Source of the DNA: Spyradocola sp034113365
GTDB taxonomy: Bacteria > Bacillota > Clostridia > Christensenellales > UBA1750
NCBI GenBank assembly: GCA_034113365.1
Contig: JAXEXP010000102.1
Coordinates: forward strand, 1 to 64,000
Direction: 5' to 3'
DNA length: 64,000 nt
The notes under the pieces were generated by a model. It was not told where the DNA came from. It saw only the letters and a list, made by a program, of their open reading frames with translations, and searched no databases. Each line of letters opens with the position of its first letter. The stretch's first letter is position 1. A program made the position numbers and the translations under genes. Shown one piece after another: positions 28,001 through 36,112 of the stretch.

Positions 28001-28111
28001 TTTTCGTCGCACAGCCACAACTGCGCGGTGGAGGACATGTTCTACAACGGCTGCGACCCGAAGCAGGCGATGGACGCGCTGTTTGCACGGGATCTGAAGC
28101 GGGAATTTTGA
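28001..28111 (+). pseudogene. Duplicated gpsA-like C-terminal fragment
   Basis: In frame it reads FSSHSHN joined directly to CAVEDMFYNGCDPKQAMDAL and the same ending LKREF-stop as the intact gene just upstream. The residues between HSHN and the Cys (about 37 in the intact gene) are missing. No start codon or SD. It is a remnant of a second copy that suffered an internal deletion. Confidence 0.85.
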
Positions 28112-28117
28112 GCGTAG

Positions 28118-28153
28118 AAAAAGGCTGCCCGGGGAGTTTTTCCCTGAGCAGCC
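28118..28153 (-). terminator. Terminator of the RraA-like gene
   Basis: Minus strand GGCTGCTCAGGGA / TCCCCGGGCAGCC (one mismatch) then TTTTT. A degenerate copy of the same hairpin follows the intact gpsA-like gene near 27940-27970. Confidence 0.8.
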
Positions 28154-28168
28154 GGTCTTATTTTTGGG

Positions 28169-29113
28169 TTAGATGGTGGAGCGGACGGCGTTGGTGCGCC
28201 TCATCATCATTTCGCGCATGTAGCCCTCGGGATCCTCGCGCATCTTGCGGGAGCGCTCGATGTCCTCGTCCCAGGTGAGATACTGGAAGTTCGCGGCGAT
28301 CTCGCTGGTCTTGAACCAGTTAAGGAAGTCCTGCCACATCTCCTCCGACCAGTTGGCGTCGATCTCGGTGGCGGAGTACACGCCCTGCTTGAGGCGCTCG
28401 AAGCCGAAGTCGTCCTTGAGGTGGGACTTCTCGGCGTTGTCGACGGTCTTTTCGGCCAGATGGGCGGGCACGAAGAGCACGCCCTCGTTGGAGCCGAACA
28501 CCACGTCGCCGGGCATGCAGATGGCCTCGCCGATGCGGCAGGGGGAGTTGTAGCCCGTCATGATGTAGTCGCGGATGGGGGTGGGATGGGTGCCGCGGTG
28601 GTAGATCTGGATGCCCTCGATCTTCTTGACCTGGTCCAGGTCGCGGATGCCGCCCCAGACCACGGCGCCGCCGCGCTTGGTCTTGTTCTTGACCTGGGTG
28701 GACAGGTTGCCGCCGAAGAAGGTGCCGTAGTGCACCTTGTCGAACAGGTCGACGACCATGACGTCGTCCTCGACCAGGCGGTCGACTGCGGACTTGTTGT
28801 AACCGCCCTTGAAGCCGAACTCGCGGGACTCGGCGGTGGCGACCACGTGCAGGTCGGGGCGCATGGGCACGCAGACGCAGGTGACGGCGCGGCCCACCAG
28901 ACGGTGATCCTCGGTAGAATGGGTGGTCATGAAGTGGCCCTCGGCCTGGAACTCGTAGCCTTCCATATAGGAGAGGCCCCAGACCTCCTCCAGCGTCAGC
29001 CGGCGCATGCGCTCGAGCACGGACGCGGGTACCTTGGGACGGCCGTCCTCCATGCGCTCGCCCGTCCACTGGGGCGTCATCTTGATGACTTCTTCGCGGG
29101 TGTAGAAAAACAT
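28169..29113 (-). CDS. RraA-like / DlpA-type protein (class II aldolase-like fold)
   Basis: 314 aa. The RraA-like core is seen in GGAVVWGGIRDLDQVKKI (G-x-x-R-D, Arg-Asp substrate/metal site), DVVFGSNEGVLFVPAHLAEKT and VVDLFDKVHYGTFFGGN. The fold is shared by RNase E inhibitor RraA and by HMG/oxaloacetate aldolases; with no RNase E context an aldolase/decarboxylase role is more likely. N-terminal and C-terminal extensions (about 90 and 60 residues) are specific. ATG 29113 chosen for AAGGGGGA. Confidence 0.82.
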   Translation of the reverse strand: MFFYTREEVIKMTPQWTGERMEDGRPKVPASVLERMRRLTLEEVWGLSYMEGYEFQAEGHFMTTHSTEDHRLVGRAVTCVCVPMRPDLHVVATAESREFGFKGGYNKSAVDRLVEDDVMVVDLFDKVHYGTFFGGNLSTQVKNKTKRGGAVVWGGIRDLDQVKKIEGIQIYHRGTHPTPIRDYIMTGYNSPCRIGEAICMPGDVVFGSNEGVLFVPAHLAEKTVDNAEKSHLKDDFGFERLKQGVYSATEIDANWSEEMWQDFLNWFKTSEIAANFQYLTWDEDIERSRKMREDPEGYMREMMMRRTNAVRSTI

Positions 29114-29153
29114 GTGAAAAATCCCCCTTTGGATTTTATTTGTTTCTGTATTT

Positions 29154-29182
29154 ATCATAGCATACCTGTGCACGCGGGGCAA
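29154..29182 (-). promoter_or_regulatory. Promoter of the RraA-like gene
   Basis: Minus-strand TTGCCC (29177-29182), 17-bp spacer, TATGAT (29154-29159). Confidence 0.75.
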
Positions 29183-29246
29183 GAACGGATTGCACTCCGT
29201 TCCGCCATGCGGGTCAAAGGTCCGCTTTCCGGCACAGGCAGCGGCG

Positions 29247-30572
29247 TCACGCCGCCTGAACCGCCCTGCGCCCCCGCAGATAGCGCAGCACAAACAGCGC
29301 CGTGGCCGCGATGCGCAGCCCCAGCACCACCGCGTTGAACGCCAGGAAGCCCCGGTAATCGCCGCCCAGCAGCCCATAGAGCTGCACGCCGATGAAGGGC
29401 ATCACCGCGTTGGAGAGCGTGACAAACACCATGTTCAGGCTGACGATGAGCGAGCGGTTGCGCTCGGGGATGACGCTGAGCAGCATCTGCACCAGGCACA
29501 GGTTGGTCGCGCTCTGCGGGATGCAGACGATGCAGCCCATCACGATGAACACAAATGGGCGAGCTGCGACGGGCGCCGTGCCCGCCACCAGCATCGTCAG
29601 CGGGCAGCACATCAGAGAGATCACGCAGAAGATGAACGTAAAGTTCACGCCCTTTTTCTCGTTCAGCCGCGCAAACACACCCAGCGTGGCCAGCTGCAGG
29701 ATCGCGCAGATGGCGGTAAAGAAGGACAGCTGCGCCTCGCTCATGCCCACGTACTGCGTCTGCCCGATGTACCACATGCTCCAGTCCATGTGCCAGCCAA
29801 AGTAGAAGAACATGATGCTGATGAAGTACAGCACGAATTTCCTGTCGCGCACCAGCCCGTCCAGCACCTCCGCCAGCTGCCGCGCGCTCAGCTTGGGCGC
29901 GTGCTCGATGGCCTCCTGCGAGCGCTGCCCGCCCGGCATGCGCCACAGCACCAGCGCGTTGAGCAGGTTGCAGGCGCCGCAGGCGTAGAAGAAGGCGCGC
30001 AGCACGCCCAGCTTGCTGTCGCTGTCGGGCATCGCCGTCAGGATCGTGCCGCACACGATGGGCGCGATGGTGCTGATGGCGAATATAAACCGGTTGCGGA
30101 ACGCATACACCCGGTTTCGCTCCGCAATCGCCGTCATGTCGCCGAAAAACGCCTGCCAAATCGCGTTGTACACCACCAGCACGCCCGCCGTCATCGCCAG
30201 GAAAAGGAAGAAAAACACCATTCTGTGCTGCCCCATCATGGGCACGGTGCCGTAGAAGAAGTACGCCACGCCCATGAACAGCATCAGGCACACGGGCATG
30301 GTCTTGGCGTTCTTCATCCGGTCGGACAGCACGCCGATGGGCAGCAGCAGCGCCACCGCCGCCAGGTTCGCCACCAGCTGGATCATGCCGATCTGGCTGT
30401 CCGTCGCGCCCAGGTTCGTGGCGTACAGGTTAGTGCCAAACCCCGACACGCCCGAGAGCGACATCACAAACTGAAACAGCAGCCCCTCGATGCCGAACAG
30501 CATCACCATCCGATTGCGCTTACCGGCAAAAAACCCGGAAATTTCATTTTTTACCTTTGCAAATCTGCTCAT
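29247..30572 (-). CDS. Major facilitator superfamily transporter
   Basis: 441 aa with about 12 hydrophobic helices. MFS loop 2-3 signature is present as IGVLSDRMKNAK (G.LSDR.), and the second half repeats the topology (ARLNEKKGVNF). Substrate cannot be told; the neighbour RraA-like gene (133 bp downstream, separate promoter) hints at organic-acid use but this is weak. Confidence 0.87.
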   Translation of the reverse strand: MSRFAKVKNEISGFFAGKRNRMVMLFGIEGLLFQFVMSLSGVSGFGTNLYATNLGATDSQIGMIQLVANLAAVALLLPIGVLSDRMKNAKTMPVCLMLFMGVAYFFYGTVPMMGQHRMVFFFLFLAMTAGVLVVYNAIWQAFFGDMTAIAERNRVYAFRNRFIFAISTIAPIVCGTILTAMPDSDSKLGVLRAFFYACGACNLLNALVLWRMPGGQRSQEAIEHAPKLSARQLAEVLDGLVRDRKFVLYFISIMFFYFGWHMDWSMWYIGQTQYVGMSEAQLSFFTAICAILQLATLGVFARLNEKKGVNFTFIFCVISLMCCPLTMLVAGTAPVAARPFVFIVMGCIVCIPQSATNLCLVQMLLSVIPERNRSLIVSLNMVFVTLSNAVMPFIGVQLYGLLGGDYRGFLAFNAVVLGLRIAATALFVLRYLRGRRAVQAA

Positions 30573-30614
30573 TTTCCGCCGCTTTCCCCTTCTTCCTGTT
30601 TATATCCAGAAAAC

Positions 30615-30643
30615 ATTATACTCAACCGTATATGTTATTACAA
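30615..30643 (-). promoter_or_regulatory. Promoter of the MFS gene
   Basis: Minus-strand TTGTAA (30638-30643), 17-bp spacer, TATAAT (30615-30620), about 43 bases before the start codon. Confidence 0.75.
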
Positions 30644-30670
30644 ATGAAGTTTTGGAAAAGAGCGCGCAAA

Positions 30671-30701
30671 GAAAGCGGCATCCCCCAAGCGGAGATGCCG
30701 C
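30671..30701 (-). terminator. Terminator of leuA
   Basis: GCGGCATC / GATGCCGC stem, then TTTCTTT on the minus strand, about 15 bases after the leuA stop. Confidence 0.75.
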
Positions 30702-30714
30702 GCAAATCCTTCCG

Positions 30715-32391
30715 TTATTTTCCGATGCGGTTGATGGCCGACACCAGCGCGTTGACCGACGCCGCCATGATGTCGTCGTGTGTGCCCGCGCCCCAGTACA
30801 CCAGCCCCTCGGGCGTCTTGATGCCCACGTACGCAATGGCCTTGGAGTTCGACCCCTGCTCGATGGCATGCTCCTGGTACTTGATGATGGAGTACCGGTA
30901 CCCCAGGTTGGCCTTGAGCGCGTTGCTGACCGCGTCCAGGCGGCCGTTGCCCTGCGCGGTGAACACCTGCTCCTCCTTGCCGCCGTTGAACACCGTGATG
31001 GTCGCAATGATGCCGTTCTCCTGCTTGAAGTGCGCCTCCACCACGTCCAGCGGGTCAAAGAAGTTGACGTAGGTTTCCATAAAGATGGCCAGTATGTCGT
31101 CGCCCTGCATCTCCCGGTGCTGGCGGTCGGAAATGCGCTTGACGGTGTACCCGAAGTCCTCGCGCATGCCCGCGGGCAGGTCGTAGCCGTAGCGGCTCTC
31201 CAGCACGTGGCTGATGCCGCCCTTGCCCGACTGGCTGTTGATGCGGATGACGTCGCTCTCGTACTTCCTGCCGATGTCCGTCGGGTCGATGGACAGATAC
31301 GGCACCGTCCACCGCTCGGGCGCGTTCTGCTCGCGCCAGCGCATGCCCTTGGTGATGGCGTCCTGGTGCCCGCCCGAGAACGCCGCGAACACCAGCTGCC
31401 CGGCGTAGGGCTGCCGCTCATAGACGTGCATGCCCGTCACGTGCTCATAGGTCTCCACCAGCTGCGGCACGTTTTCCAGGTTCAGCCCCGGGTCCACGCC
31501 CTGTGCGTACATGTTCAGCGCAATGGTGAGCAGATCCGCGTTGCCGGTGCGCTCGCCGTTGCCGAACAGCGTGCCCTCCACGCGGTCCGCGCCGGCCAGC
31601 AGGCCCATCTCGGTGTCCGCCACGGCGCAGCCGCGGTCGTTGTGCGGGTGCAGCGACACGATCACGTGCTCCCGGCAGTGCAGGTGGTCGCACATGTACT
31701 CGATCTGATTGGCGTACACGTGCGGCATGGACAGCGACACCGTCGCCGGCAGATTGATGATCACCGGCCGCTCCGCCGTGGGCTTCCAGATGTCCAGCAC
31801 CGCGTTGCACACCTCGGCGGCAAACTCCGGCTCCGTGCCGGTAAAGGACTCCGGCGAGTATTCAAACCGGATGTAGCTGTCCGCCATCATCTCGCCGCGC
31901 AGCTGCTCGCACAGCTCTGCGCCGCTGGTTGCGATGTGCACGATCTCCCCGCGGCTCATGCGGTAGACCTGCTCGCGCTGGGCGACGGACGTGGGGTTGT
32001 ACAGGTGCACGATGGCGTGCTTCACGCCCTGCAGCGCCTCATAGGTGCGCCGCACGATGTGCTCGCGGCTCTGCGTGAGCACCTGCACCGTCACATCCTC
32101 GGGGATGAGCCCGCGCTCGATGAGCGTGCGCAAAAACAGATACTCGGTATCCGACGCGGCGGGAAAGCCCACCTCGATCTCCTTGAACCCGGCGCGCACC
32201 AGCGTCTCGAAATACTCGATCTTCTCGTCCAGGCTCATGGGCACCACCAGCGCCTGGTTGCCGTCGCGCAAATCGACGGAGCACCACACGGGCGCATGCT
32301 CGATGTGGTCGCGCGCCGCCCACCGCATGGGCGCATCCTTGGGCGCATAGTATTGGATGCCGTATTTGCTCACGTTTTTCATGTCGCTCAC
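30715..32391 (-). CDS. leuA: 2-isopropylmalate synthase (long, type 2)
   Basis: 558 aa. Condenses acetyl-CoA with 2-ketoisovalerate in leucine synthesis. Catalytic/metal motifs: CSVDLRDGNQALVVPM (DxRDG), HPHNDRG (His-x-His), LFGNGERTGNADL, and C-terminal LeuA dimer/regulatory domain from about 430 (VFNGGKEEQVFTAQGNGRLDAV). Length and the opening KYGIQYYAPKDAPMRW match the long IPMS type found in actinobacteria and some Clostridia. Not next to other leu genes. Confidence 0.95.
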   Translation of the reverse strand: MSDMKNVSKYGIQYYAPKDAPMRWAARDHIEHAPVWCSVDLRDGNQALVVPMSLDEKIEYFETLVRAGFKEIEVGFPAASDTEYLFLRTLIERGLIPEDVTVQVLTQSREHIVRRTYEALQGVKHAIVHLYNPTSVAQREQVYRMSRGEIVHIATSGAELCEQLRGEMMADSYIRFEYSPESFTGTEPEFAAEVCNAVLDIWKPTAERPVIINLPATVSLSMPHVYANQIEYMCDHLHCREHVIVSLHPHNDRGCAVADTEMGLLAGADRVEGTLFGNGERTGNADLLTIALNMYAQGVDPGLNLENVPQLVETYEHVTGMHVYERQPYAGQLVFAAFSGGHQDAITKGMRWREQNAPERWTVPYLSIDPTDIGRKYESDVIRINSQSGKGGISHVLESRYGYDLPAGMREDFGYTVKRISDRQHREMQGDDILAIFMETYVNFFDPLDVVEAHFKQENGIIATITVFNGGKEEQVFTAQGNGRLDAVSNALKANLGYRYSIIKYQEHAIEQGSNSKAIAYVGIKTPEGLVYWGAGTHDDIMAASVNALVSAINRIGK

Positions 32392-32408
32392 CCTCGCTTT
32401 GTGGGTTA

Positions 32409-32437
32409 AGTATAGCCTCGGTAGGCGGTTTTGTCAA
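32409..32437 (-). promoter_or_regulatory. Promoter of leuA
   Basis: Minus-strand consensus TTGACA (32432-32437), 17-bp spacer, TATACT (32409-32414), very close to the leuA SD. No T-box or leader peptide fits between it and the start codon. Confidence 0.85.
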
Positions 32438-32455
32438 GGAAGGGCGTTTGATGGC

Positions 32456-32764
32456 TCATCGATCATCGGAACCTGCGCCAAGCACGGCGTCTGCCTCATC
32501 GGGAGAATAGACCTTGCCGGTGCGGAGGGAATCCACGCCGCGCTGCAGCTCCGCGTCCAGCTGCGCGCGGGTCATGCCGCCGATGGCGGTGGGCTGCTGC
32601 GGCGGCAAATGCAGGTCGAGCGGCATGCCGCGCGTCAGCACGATCTGGCTGTACAGCATCTGGATGGCGCTGGACGGCGAAATGCCCAGCTGCTGCAATA
32701 TGCTCTCCGCGCTTTCCTTGAGATTCGCGTCGATGCGGGCGTAGACTGCCGATGTGTTTGCCAT
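32456..32764 (-). CDS. RelB/DinJ-family antitoxin without a visible toxin
   Basis: 102 aa. N-terminal ribbon-helix-helix NTSAVYARIDANLKESAESI and LGISPSSAIQMLYSQIVLTRGMP, the classic DinJ pattern, then LDLHLP and a helical toxin-binding tail. Start at ATG 32764 because AAGGAG is well placed; an in-frame GTG nine bases upstream is too near the SD. No RelE/YafQ-like reading frame lies on either side. Confidence 0.87.
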   Translation of the reverse strand: MANTSAVYARIDANLKESAESILQQLGISPSSAIQMLYSQIVLTRGMPLDLHLPPQQPTAIGGMTRAQLDAELQRGVDSLRTGKVYSPDEADAVLGAGSDDR

Positions 32765-32787
32765 AATGCTCACGCTCCTTTGCCTTT

Positions 32788-32829
32788 AGTATACCCGATA
32801 CGTGCAGCAAATGCAAGCGTTTGCAAGCG
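32788..32829 (-). promoter_or_regulatory. dinJ promoter with two TGCAAGCG direct repeats
   Basis: Minus-strand TTGCAT (32811-32816), 17-bp spacer, TATACT (32788-32793). On the plus strand TGCAAGCG occurs at 32812-32819 and 32822-32829, 10 bp apart and overlapping the -35: a plausible autoregulatory operator. Confidence 0.65.
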
Positions 32830-32851
32830 ATGCTTTGGGATGGGGTAAAGA

Positions 32852-32881
32852 AAGGACCTGCACCTTGCGGTGCAGGTCCTT
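32852..32881. terminator. Terminator of the SH3-domain gene
   Basis: Perfect 13-bp stem AAGGACCTGCACC / GGTGCAGGTCCTT with 4-base loop; on the minus strand followed by TCTTTAC. Confidence 0.85.
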
Positions 32882-32915
32882 CTTGTTTCACAGCTTGGTT
32901 CACGCTTGCACTTTA

Positions 32916-34283
32916 TTACTTGGCAATGTACTTGGCGCAAACGTAGTTGCCGTTAGCCAGCTTGGCCCAGCCGCCCTTGATCTCAACGACCTCAACGGCG
33001 TCGCCGCGGTGGATCATACCAGCCTTGGCGTAGGAGGTGCCAGCGCCCTTGCGGACGTTCAGGTTGCGGCAGGTGACGTAGTAGACCTCAGTCTTCACAA
33101 CCGGGGGAATGGACTCACCGGTGGTGACGACGATCTTCATGGAGTTGGAGGTGTAAGCGGTGCCAGTCTTGTCAGCCTTGTAGGAGGCAGTGATGTAGGC
33201 AACGCCCTCACGGGTACCAATGACCTTCACGCCATCGATGTCGATGACCTGCTCGGAGGTGTTGGTGCCGTAGTACAGAGCATCGGGAGTCAGGACCTTG
33301 TTGTTGGCAACGCCGACCAGCTTGGGAGCGTAGGTCTCGCCCATAGCGATGGTCTTGGTGCTATCCTGGAAGATGACGCCCTTAGGATCGGAAGCCTTGA
33401 TGCCCTTGCGGATCACAACAGTGTACTCCTTGGTGGCGTACAGAGCGGAAGCAGTCTCCAGCGGGAAGGAAACCTTCGCGCCGTTAGCAGCATCGATGTC
33501 AGCGAAGAAGTATTCAGCAGTAGAATTCTTCAGCTTGTAACCCCACTTCTCATCGCCGAAGTTATTGTAGCTAGCATTGGCGATGTCCATGTTGGTGGGC
33601 TTGTAGGCCCAAGTAGCGCCGGTGAAAGCCTTCTTGTTCTCATCGCCGAAGGTGATGGCGATGGTCTCGCCCATCTTACCAGCAGCAGCCTCGTCGACGA
33701 AATCCAGGTACAGCTTGGAGCCCACGATGTAAGCATCCAGAGACTTCTTGTCAGAAGACTCAACGTCCAGGATGTTCGCAGTCTTGGCATCCTTGTAAGC
33801 AGCGGTGTTGACCAGCTTCAGGGAGATCTTAGCGGTCTCGGTGGTCACCAGAGAGCCCTTGGTCGCCACGACCTGGATCAGGTAGGTGTCAGAGTAGCCA
33901 GCCTTGGTCAGCTGAACAGGGAAGGTCAGCTTGCCCTCGGTCTTGTTCCAGTTGGCATCCGCATCCAGCTTCTTGCCATCGATGGTGATGACAACACTGT
34001 CCGCGCCCTTAACATCGGTGTCGAAGCCCTTGACCTCAACAGTGGCCATCTTGGTAGCGTCGGTCCACTTGTCAATGCCATCAGCAACTTCATTCTCGAA
34101 GTTGTACTCGTGAGTGTAGGAGGTAACGCCGTTCTTGAAGGCACCAGGATTAGTATCGCTGGTCACCTTAATGTCGTACTGCTTGTTCTCAACGGTCTTG
34201 GTGACGTAGGAGTCAGCAGCGACTGCGGGAATCATGCAAAGCACCATAACCAGTGCAAGCACGATCGCAAGAGTCTTTTTCAT
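32916..34283 (-). CDS. Secreted protein with C-terminal bacterial SH3 domain
   Basis: 455 aa. Signal peptide MKKTLAIVLALVMVLCMIPAVAA with cleavage after AVAA. Residues about 40-370 are beta-rich repeats of unknown type (GYKLKNSTAEYFF, KLYLDFVDEA). A Pro-containing linker (GESIPPVV) leads to an SH3_3 domain at the end (CRNLNVRKGAGTSYAKAGMI, GDAVEVVEIKGGWAKLANG). Likely cell-wall bound. Its base composition is lower in GC than every neighbour and its codons are restricted, as in highly expressed surface proteins or recent transfer. Confidence 0.85.
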   Translation of the reverse strand: MKKTLAIVLALVMVLCMIPAVAADSYVTKTVENKQYDIKVTSDTNPGAFKNGVTSYTHEYNFENEVADGIDKWTDATKMATVEVKGFDTDVKGADSVVITIDGKKLDADANWNKTEGKLTFPVQLTKAGYSDTYLIQVVATKGSLVTTETAKISLKLVNTAAYKDAKTANILDVESSDKKSLDAYIVGSKLYLDFVDEAAAGKMGETIAITFGDENKKAFTGATWAYKPTNMDIANASYNNFGDEKWGYKLKNSTAEYFFADIDAANGAKVSFPLETASALYATKEYTVVIRKGIKASDPKGVIFQDSTKTIAMGETYAPKLVGVANNKVLTPDALYYGTNTSEQVIDIDGVKVIGTREGVAYITASYKADKTGTAYTSNSMKIVVTTGESIPPVVKTEVYYVTCRNLNVRKGAGTSYAKAGMIHRGDAVEVVEIKGGWAKLANGNYVCAKYIAK

Positions 34284-34411
34284 TGTGGTTTTCCCCTTTC
34301 GAAAGATTTTTGGAACCAAGCCTTGTGAATCCTGCTATATGATAACACATCTGTCAAAGGTTGTAAAGCGCTTTTGTCACATTTCTGAAACAAATTTCGC
34401 TTTTCTGAAAT

Positions 34412-34434
34412 CTCCGGCGGCTGTGAACGCCGGA
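34412..34434 (-). other. Hairpin in the long 5' leader of the SH3-domain gene
   Basis: CCGGCG / CGCCGG stem with an 8-base loop, inside a roughly 220-base untranslated leader. No known riboswitch consensus recognised. Confidence 0.4.
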
Positions 34435-34509
34435 TCTTTCCAACCATTGCGCTGCGTTATCCCATAACCAGGAACTCACGGGCTTGTATCGATTCCTGAT
34501 TACAGCTAG

Positions 34510-34538
34510 ATTGTAACATTTCCGTCACATCTTGTCAA
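34510..34538 (-). promoter_or_regulatory. Strong promoter of the SH3-domain gene
   Basis: Minus-strand TTGACA (34533-34538), 17-bp spacer, TACAAT (34510-34515). Transcription would start near 34503, about 220 bases before the start codon. Confidence 0.85.
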
Positions 34539-34569
34539 GGCTTTCCTGGAAATTTATTACAGAAATATT

Positions 34570-35310
34570 TCACTGCGCCGAAACCACCGTGCCGATGCGC
34601 TCGCCGCACGCCACGCGCATGATGTTGTTCTCCCCCTTGAGCCCGAACACCAGGATCGGAATGTTGTTGTCCATGCACAGCGTCAGCGCGGAGTTGTCCA
34701 TCACGGCCAGCCCGCGGTCGATCACCTCCAGGTAGCTGATCTCGCGGATGGGCTGCGCGTTCGGGTCCTTCTTCGGGTCTGCGGTGTAGATGTAGTCGGT
34801 GTTCTTGGCCAGCAGCAGCGCCTCCGCGCCGATCTCGGCGGCACGCAGGGCGGCGGTGGTGTCGGTGGTGAAGTAGGGGCTGCCCGTGCCGCATGCGAAG
34901 ATCACCACGCGCCCCTTCTCCAGGTGGCGGACGGCCCTGCGGCGGATGTAGGGCTCGGCGATCTGGCGCATCTCGATGGCGGTCTGCACGCGGCAGCCGA
35001 TGTCCGCGCCGTCCGGGCCCTTGCCCTTGCCCTCGCGCTCGATGGCGTCCTGCATGGCCAGCGCGTTGAGCACGGTGGAGAGCATGCCCATGTAGTCGGC
35101 GGTGGCGCGGTCCATGGCCATCATCGCGCCCTCTCTGCCGCGCCAGATGTTGCCGCCGCCGATGACGAGCGCAACCTCCATGCCCGCAGACGCCAGCGCC
35201 ACGATCTCGCCCGCGACCTTCTGGATGGTCTCGGCGGAAAAGCCCTTTCCGTTTTCGCCCAGCGCCTCGCCGGACAGCTTGATGAGCACGCGCTTGTAGA
35301 CAGGTTTCAT
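34570..35310 (-). CDS. pyrH: UMP kinase
   Basis: 246 aa. Phosphorylates UMP in pyrimidine nucleotide synthesis. Motifs RVLIKLSGEALG, GGGNIWRG, DYMGMLSTVLNALAMQD, GTGSPYFTTDTTAALRA and DPKKDPNA are all conserved. Start ATG 35310 with AAAGGGGA upstream. Sits 82 bp after tsf but a strong terminator lies between them. frr, its normal next gene, is 32.5 kb further on. Confidence 0.96.
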   Translation of the reverse strand: MKPVYKRVLIKLSGEALGENGKGFSAETIQKVAGEIVALASAGMEVALVIGGGNIWRGREGAMMAMDRATADYMGMLSTVLNALAMQDAIEREGKGKGPDGADIGCRVQTAIEMRQIAEPYIRRRAVRHLEKGRVVIFACGTGSPYFTTDTTAALRAAEIGAEALLLAKNTDYIYTADPKKDPNAQPIREISYLEVIDRGLAVMDNSALTLCMDNNIPILVFGLKGENNIMRVACGERIGTVVSAQ

Positions 35311-35344
35311 GCTGAAAAATCCCCTTTCCTGCTTCATTTTCCTT

Positions 35345-35374
35345 AAAAAAAGGGAACGCAGCGGAGCGTTCCCT
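35345..35374 (-). terminator. Terminator between tsf and pyrH
   Basis: AGGGAACGC / GCGTTCCCT stem followed on the minus strand by TTTTTTT. It should stop most rpsB-tsf transcripts before pyrH. Confidence 0.9.
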
Positions 35375-35392
35375 GTGGGTTTATGGTGAAAT

Positions 35393-36046
35393 TTACGCCT
35401 TCTTGGTCTGCGCGGCGACTTCCTCGGCGAAGTTGTCGTGGCGCTTCTCGAGGCCCTCGCCCATCTCGTAGCGGACGAAGCGGCGGATCTTGATGTTCTC
35501 GCCGGTCATCTGCACGCGCTGGGTGACGTACTGCGCGATGGTCATGTTGGGGTCCTTGACGAAGGGCTGATCGACCAGGCAGTTGTCCTTGTAGTACTTC
35601 TCGACGCGGCCCTCGACCATGCGGTCGACGATCTTCTCGGGCTTGCCCTCGTTCAGAGCCTGGGCGCGCAGGATCTCGCGCTCCTTGTCCAGGATCTCGG
35701 CGGGGACTTCGTCGCGGTTGAGGTAGGCGGGGTTGGCCGCGGCGATGTGCATCGCGATGTCGCGCACGAACGCCTTGAACTCGGGAGTCTTGGCCACAAA
35801 GTCGGTCTCGCAGTTGACCTCGACCATGACGCCGATCTTGCCGCCCATGTGGATGTAGGCCTCAACGACGCCCTCGGCGGCCACGCGGCCGGACTTCTTC
35901 TCGGCAGAAGCGATGCCCTTCTTGCGGAGCCACTCCATCGCCTTTTCCATATCGCCATTGGTCTCGGTCAGCGCCTTCTTGCACTCCATCATGCCAACGC
36001 CGGTCGCTTCGCGCAGTTCCTTAACCTGTGCTGCAGTGATTGCCAT
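35393..36046 (-). CDS. tsf: Elongation factor Ts
   Basis: 217 aa, the compact Firmicutes form. N-terminal UBA-like helix AQVKELREATGVGMMECKKALTE and core motifs VVEAYIHMGGKIGVMVEVNCETDFVA (TDFVA contacts EF-Tu) and DQPFVKDP. Start ATG 36046. Exchanges GDP on EF-Tu. Follows rpsB on the same strand with 66 bp between. Confidence 0.97.
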   Translation of the reverse strand: MAITAAQVKELREATGVGMMECKKALTETNGDMEKAMEWLRKKGIASAEKKSGRVAAEGVVEAYIHMGGKIGVMVEVNCETDFVAKTPEFKAFVRDIAMHIAAANPAYLNRDEVPAEILDKEREILRAQALNEGKPEKIVDRMVEGRVEKYYKDNCLVDQPFVKDPNMTIAQYVTQRVQMTGENIKIRRFVRYEMGEGLEKRHDNFAEEVAAQTKKA

Positions 36047-36112
36047 AGTGTGCTTCCTCCTGTTCTTAATAAAAGGGAGGTCGTAGCGCACCCTCCCTTA
36101 GAATGGTTTTGC

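Noticed and set aside
30490..32409. Plus-strand frame of about 639 codons
   Set aside because: Antisense shadow of leuA.
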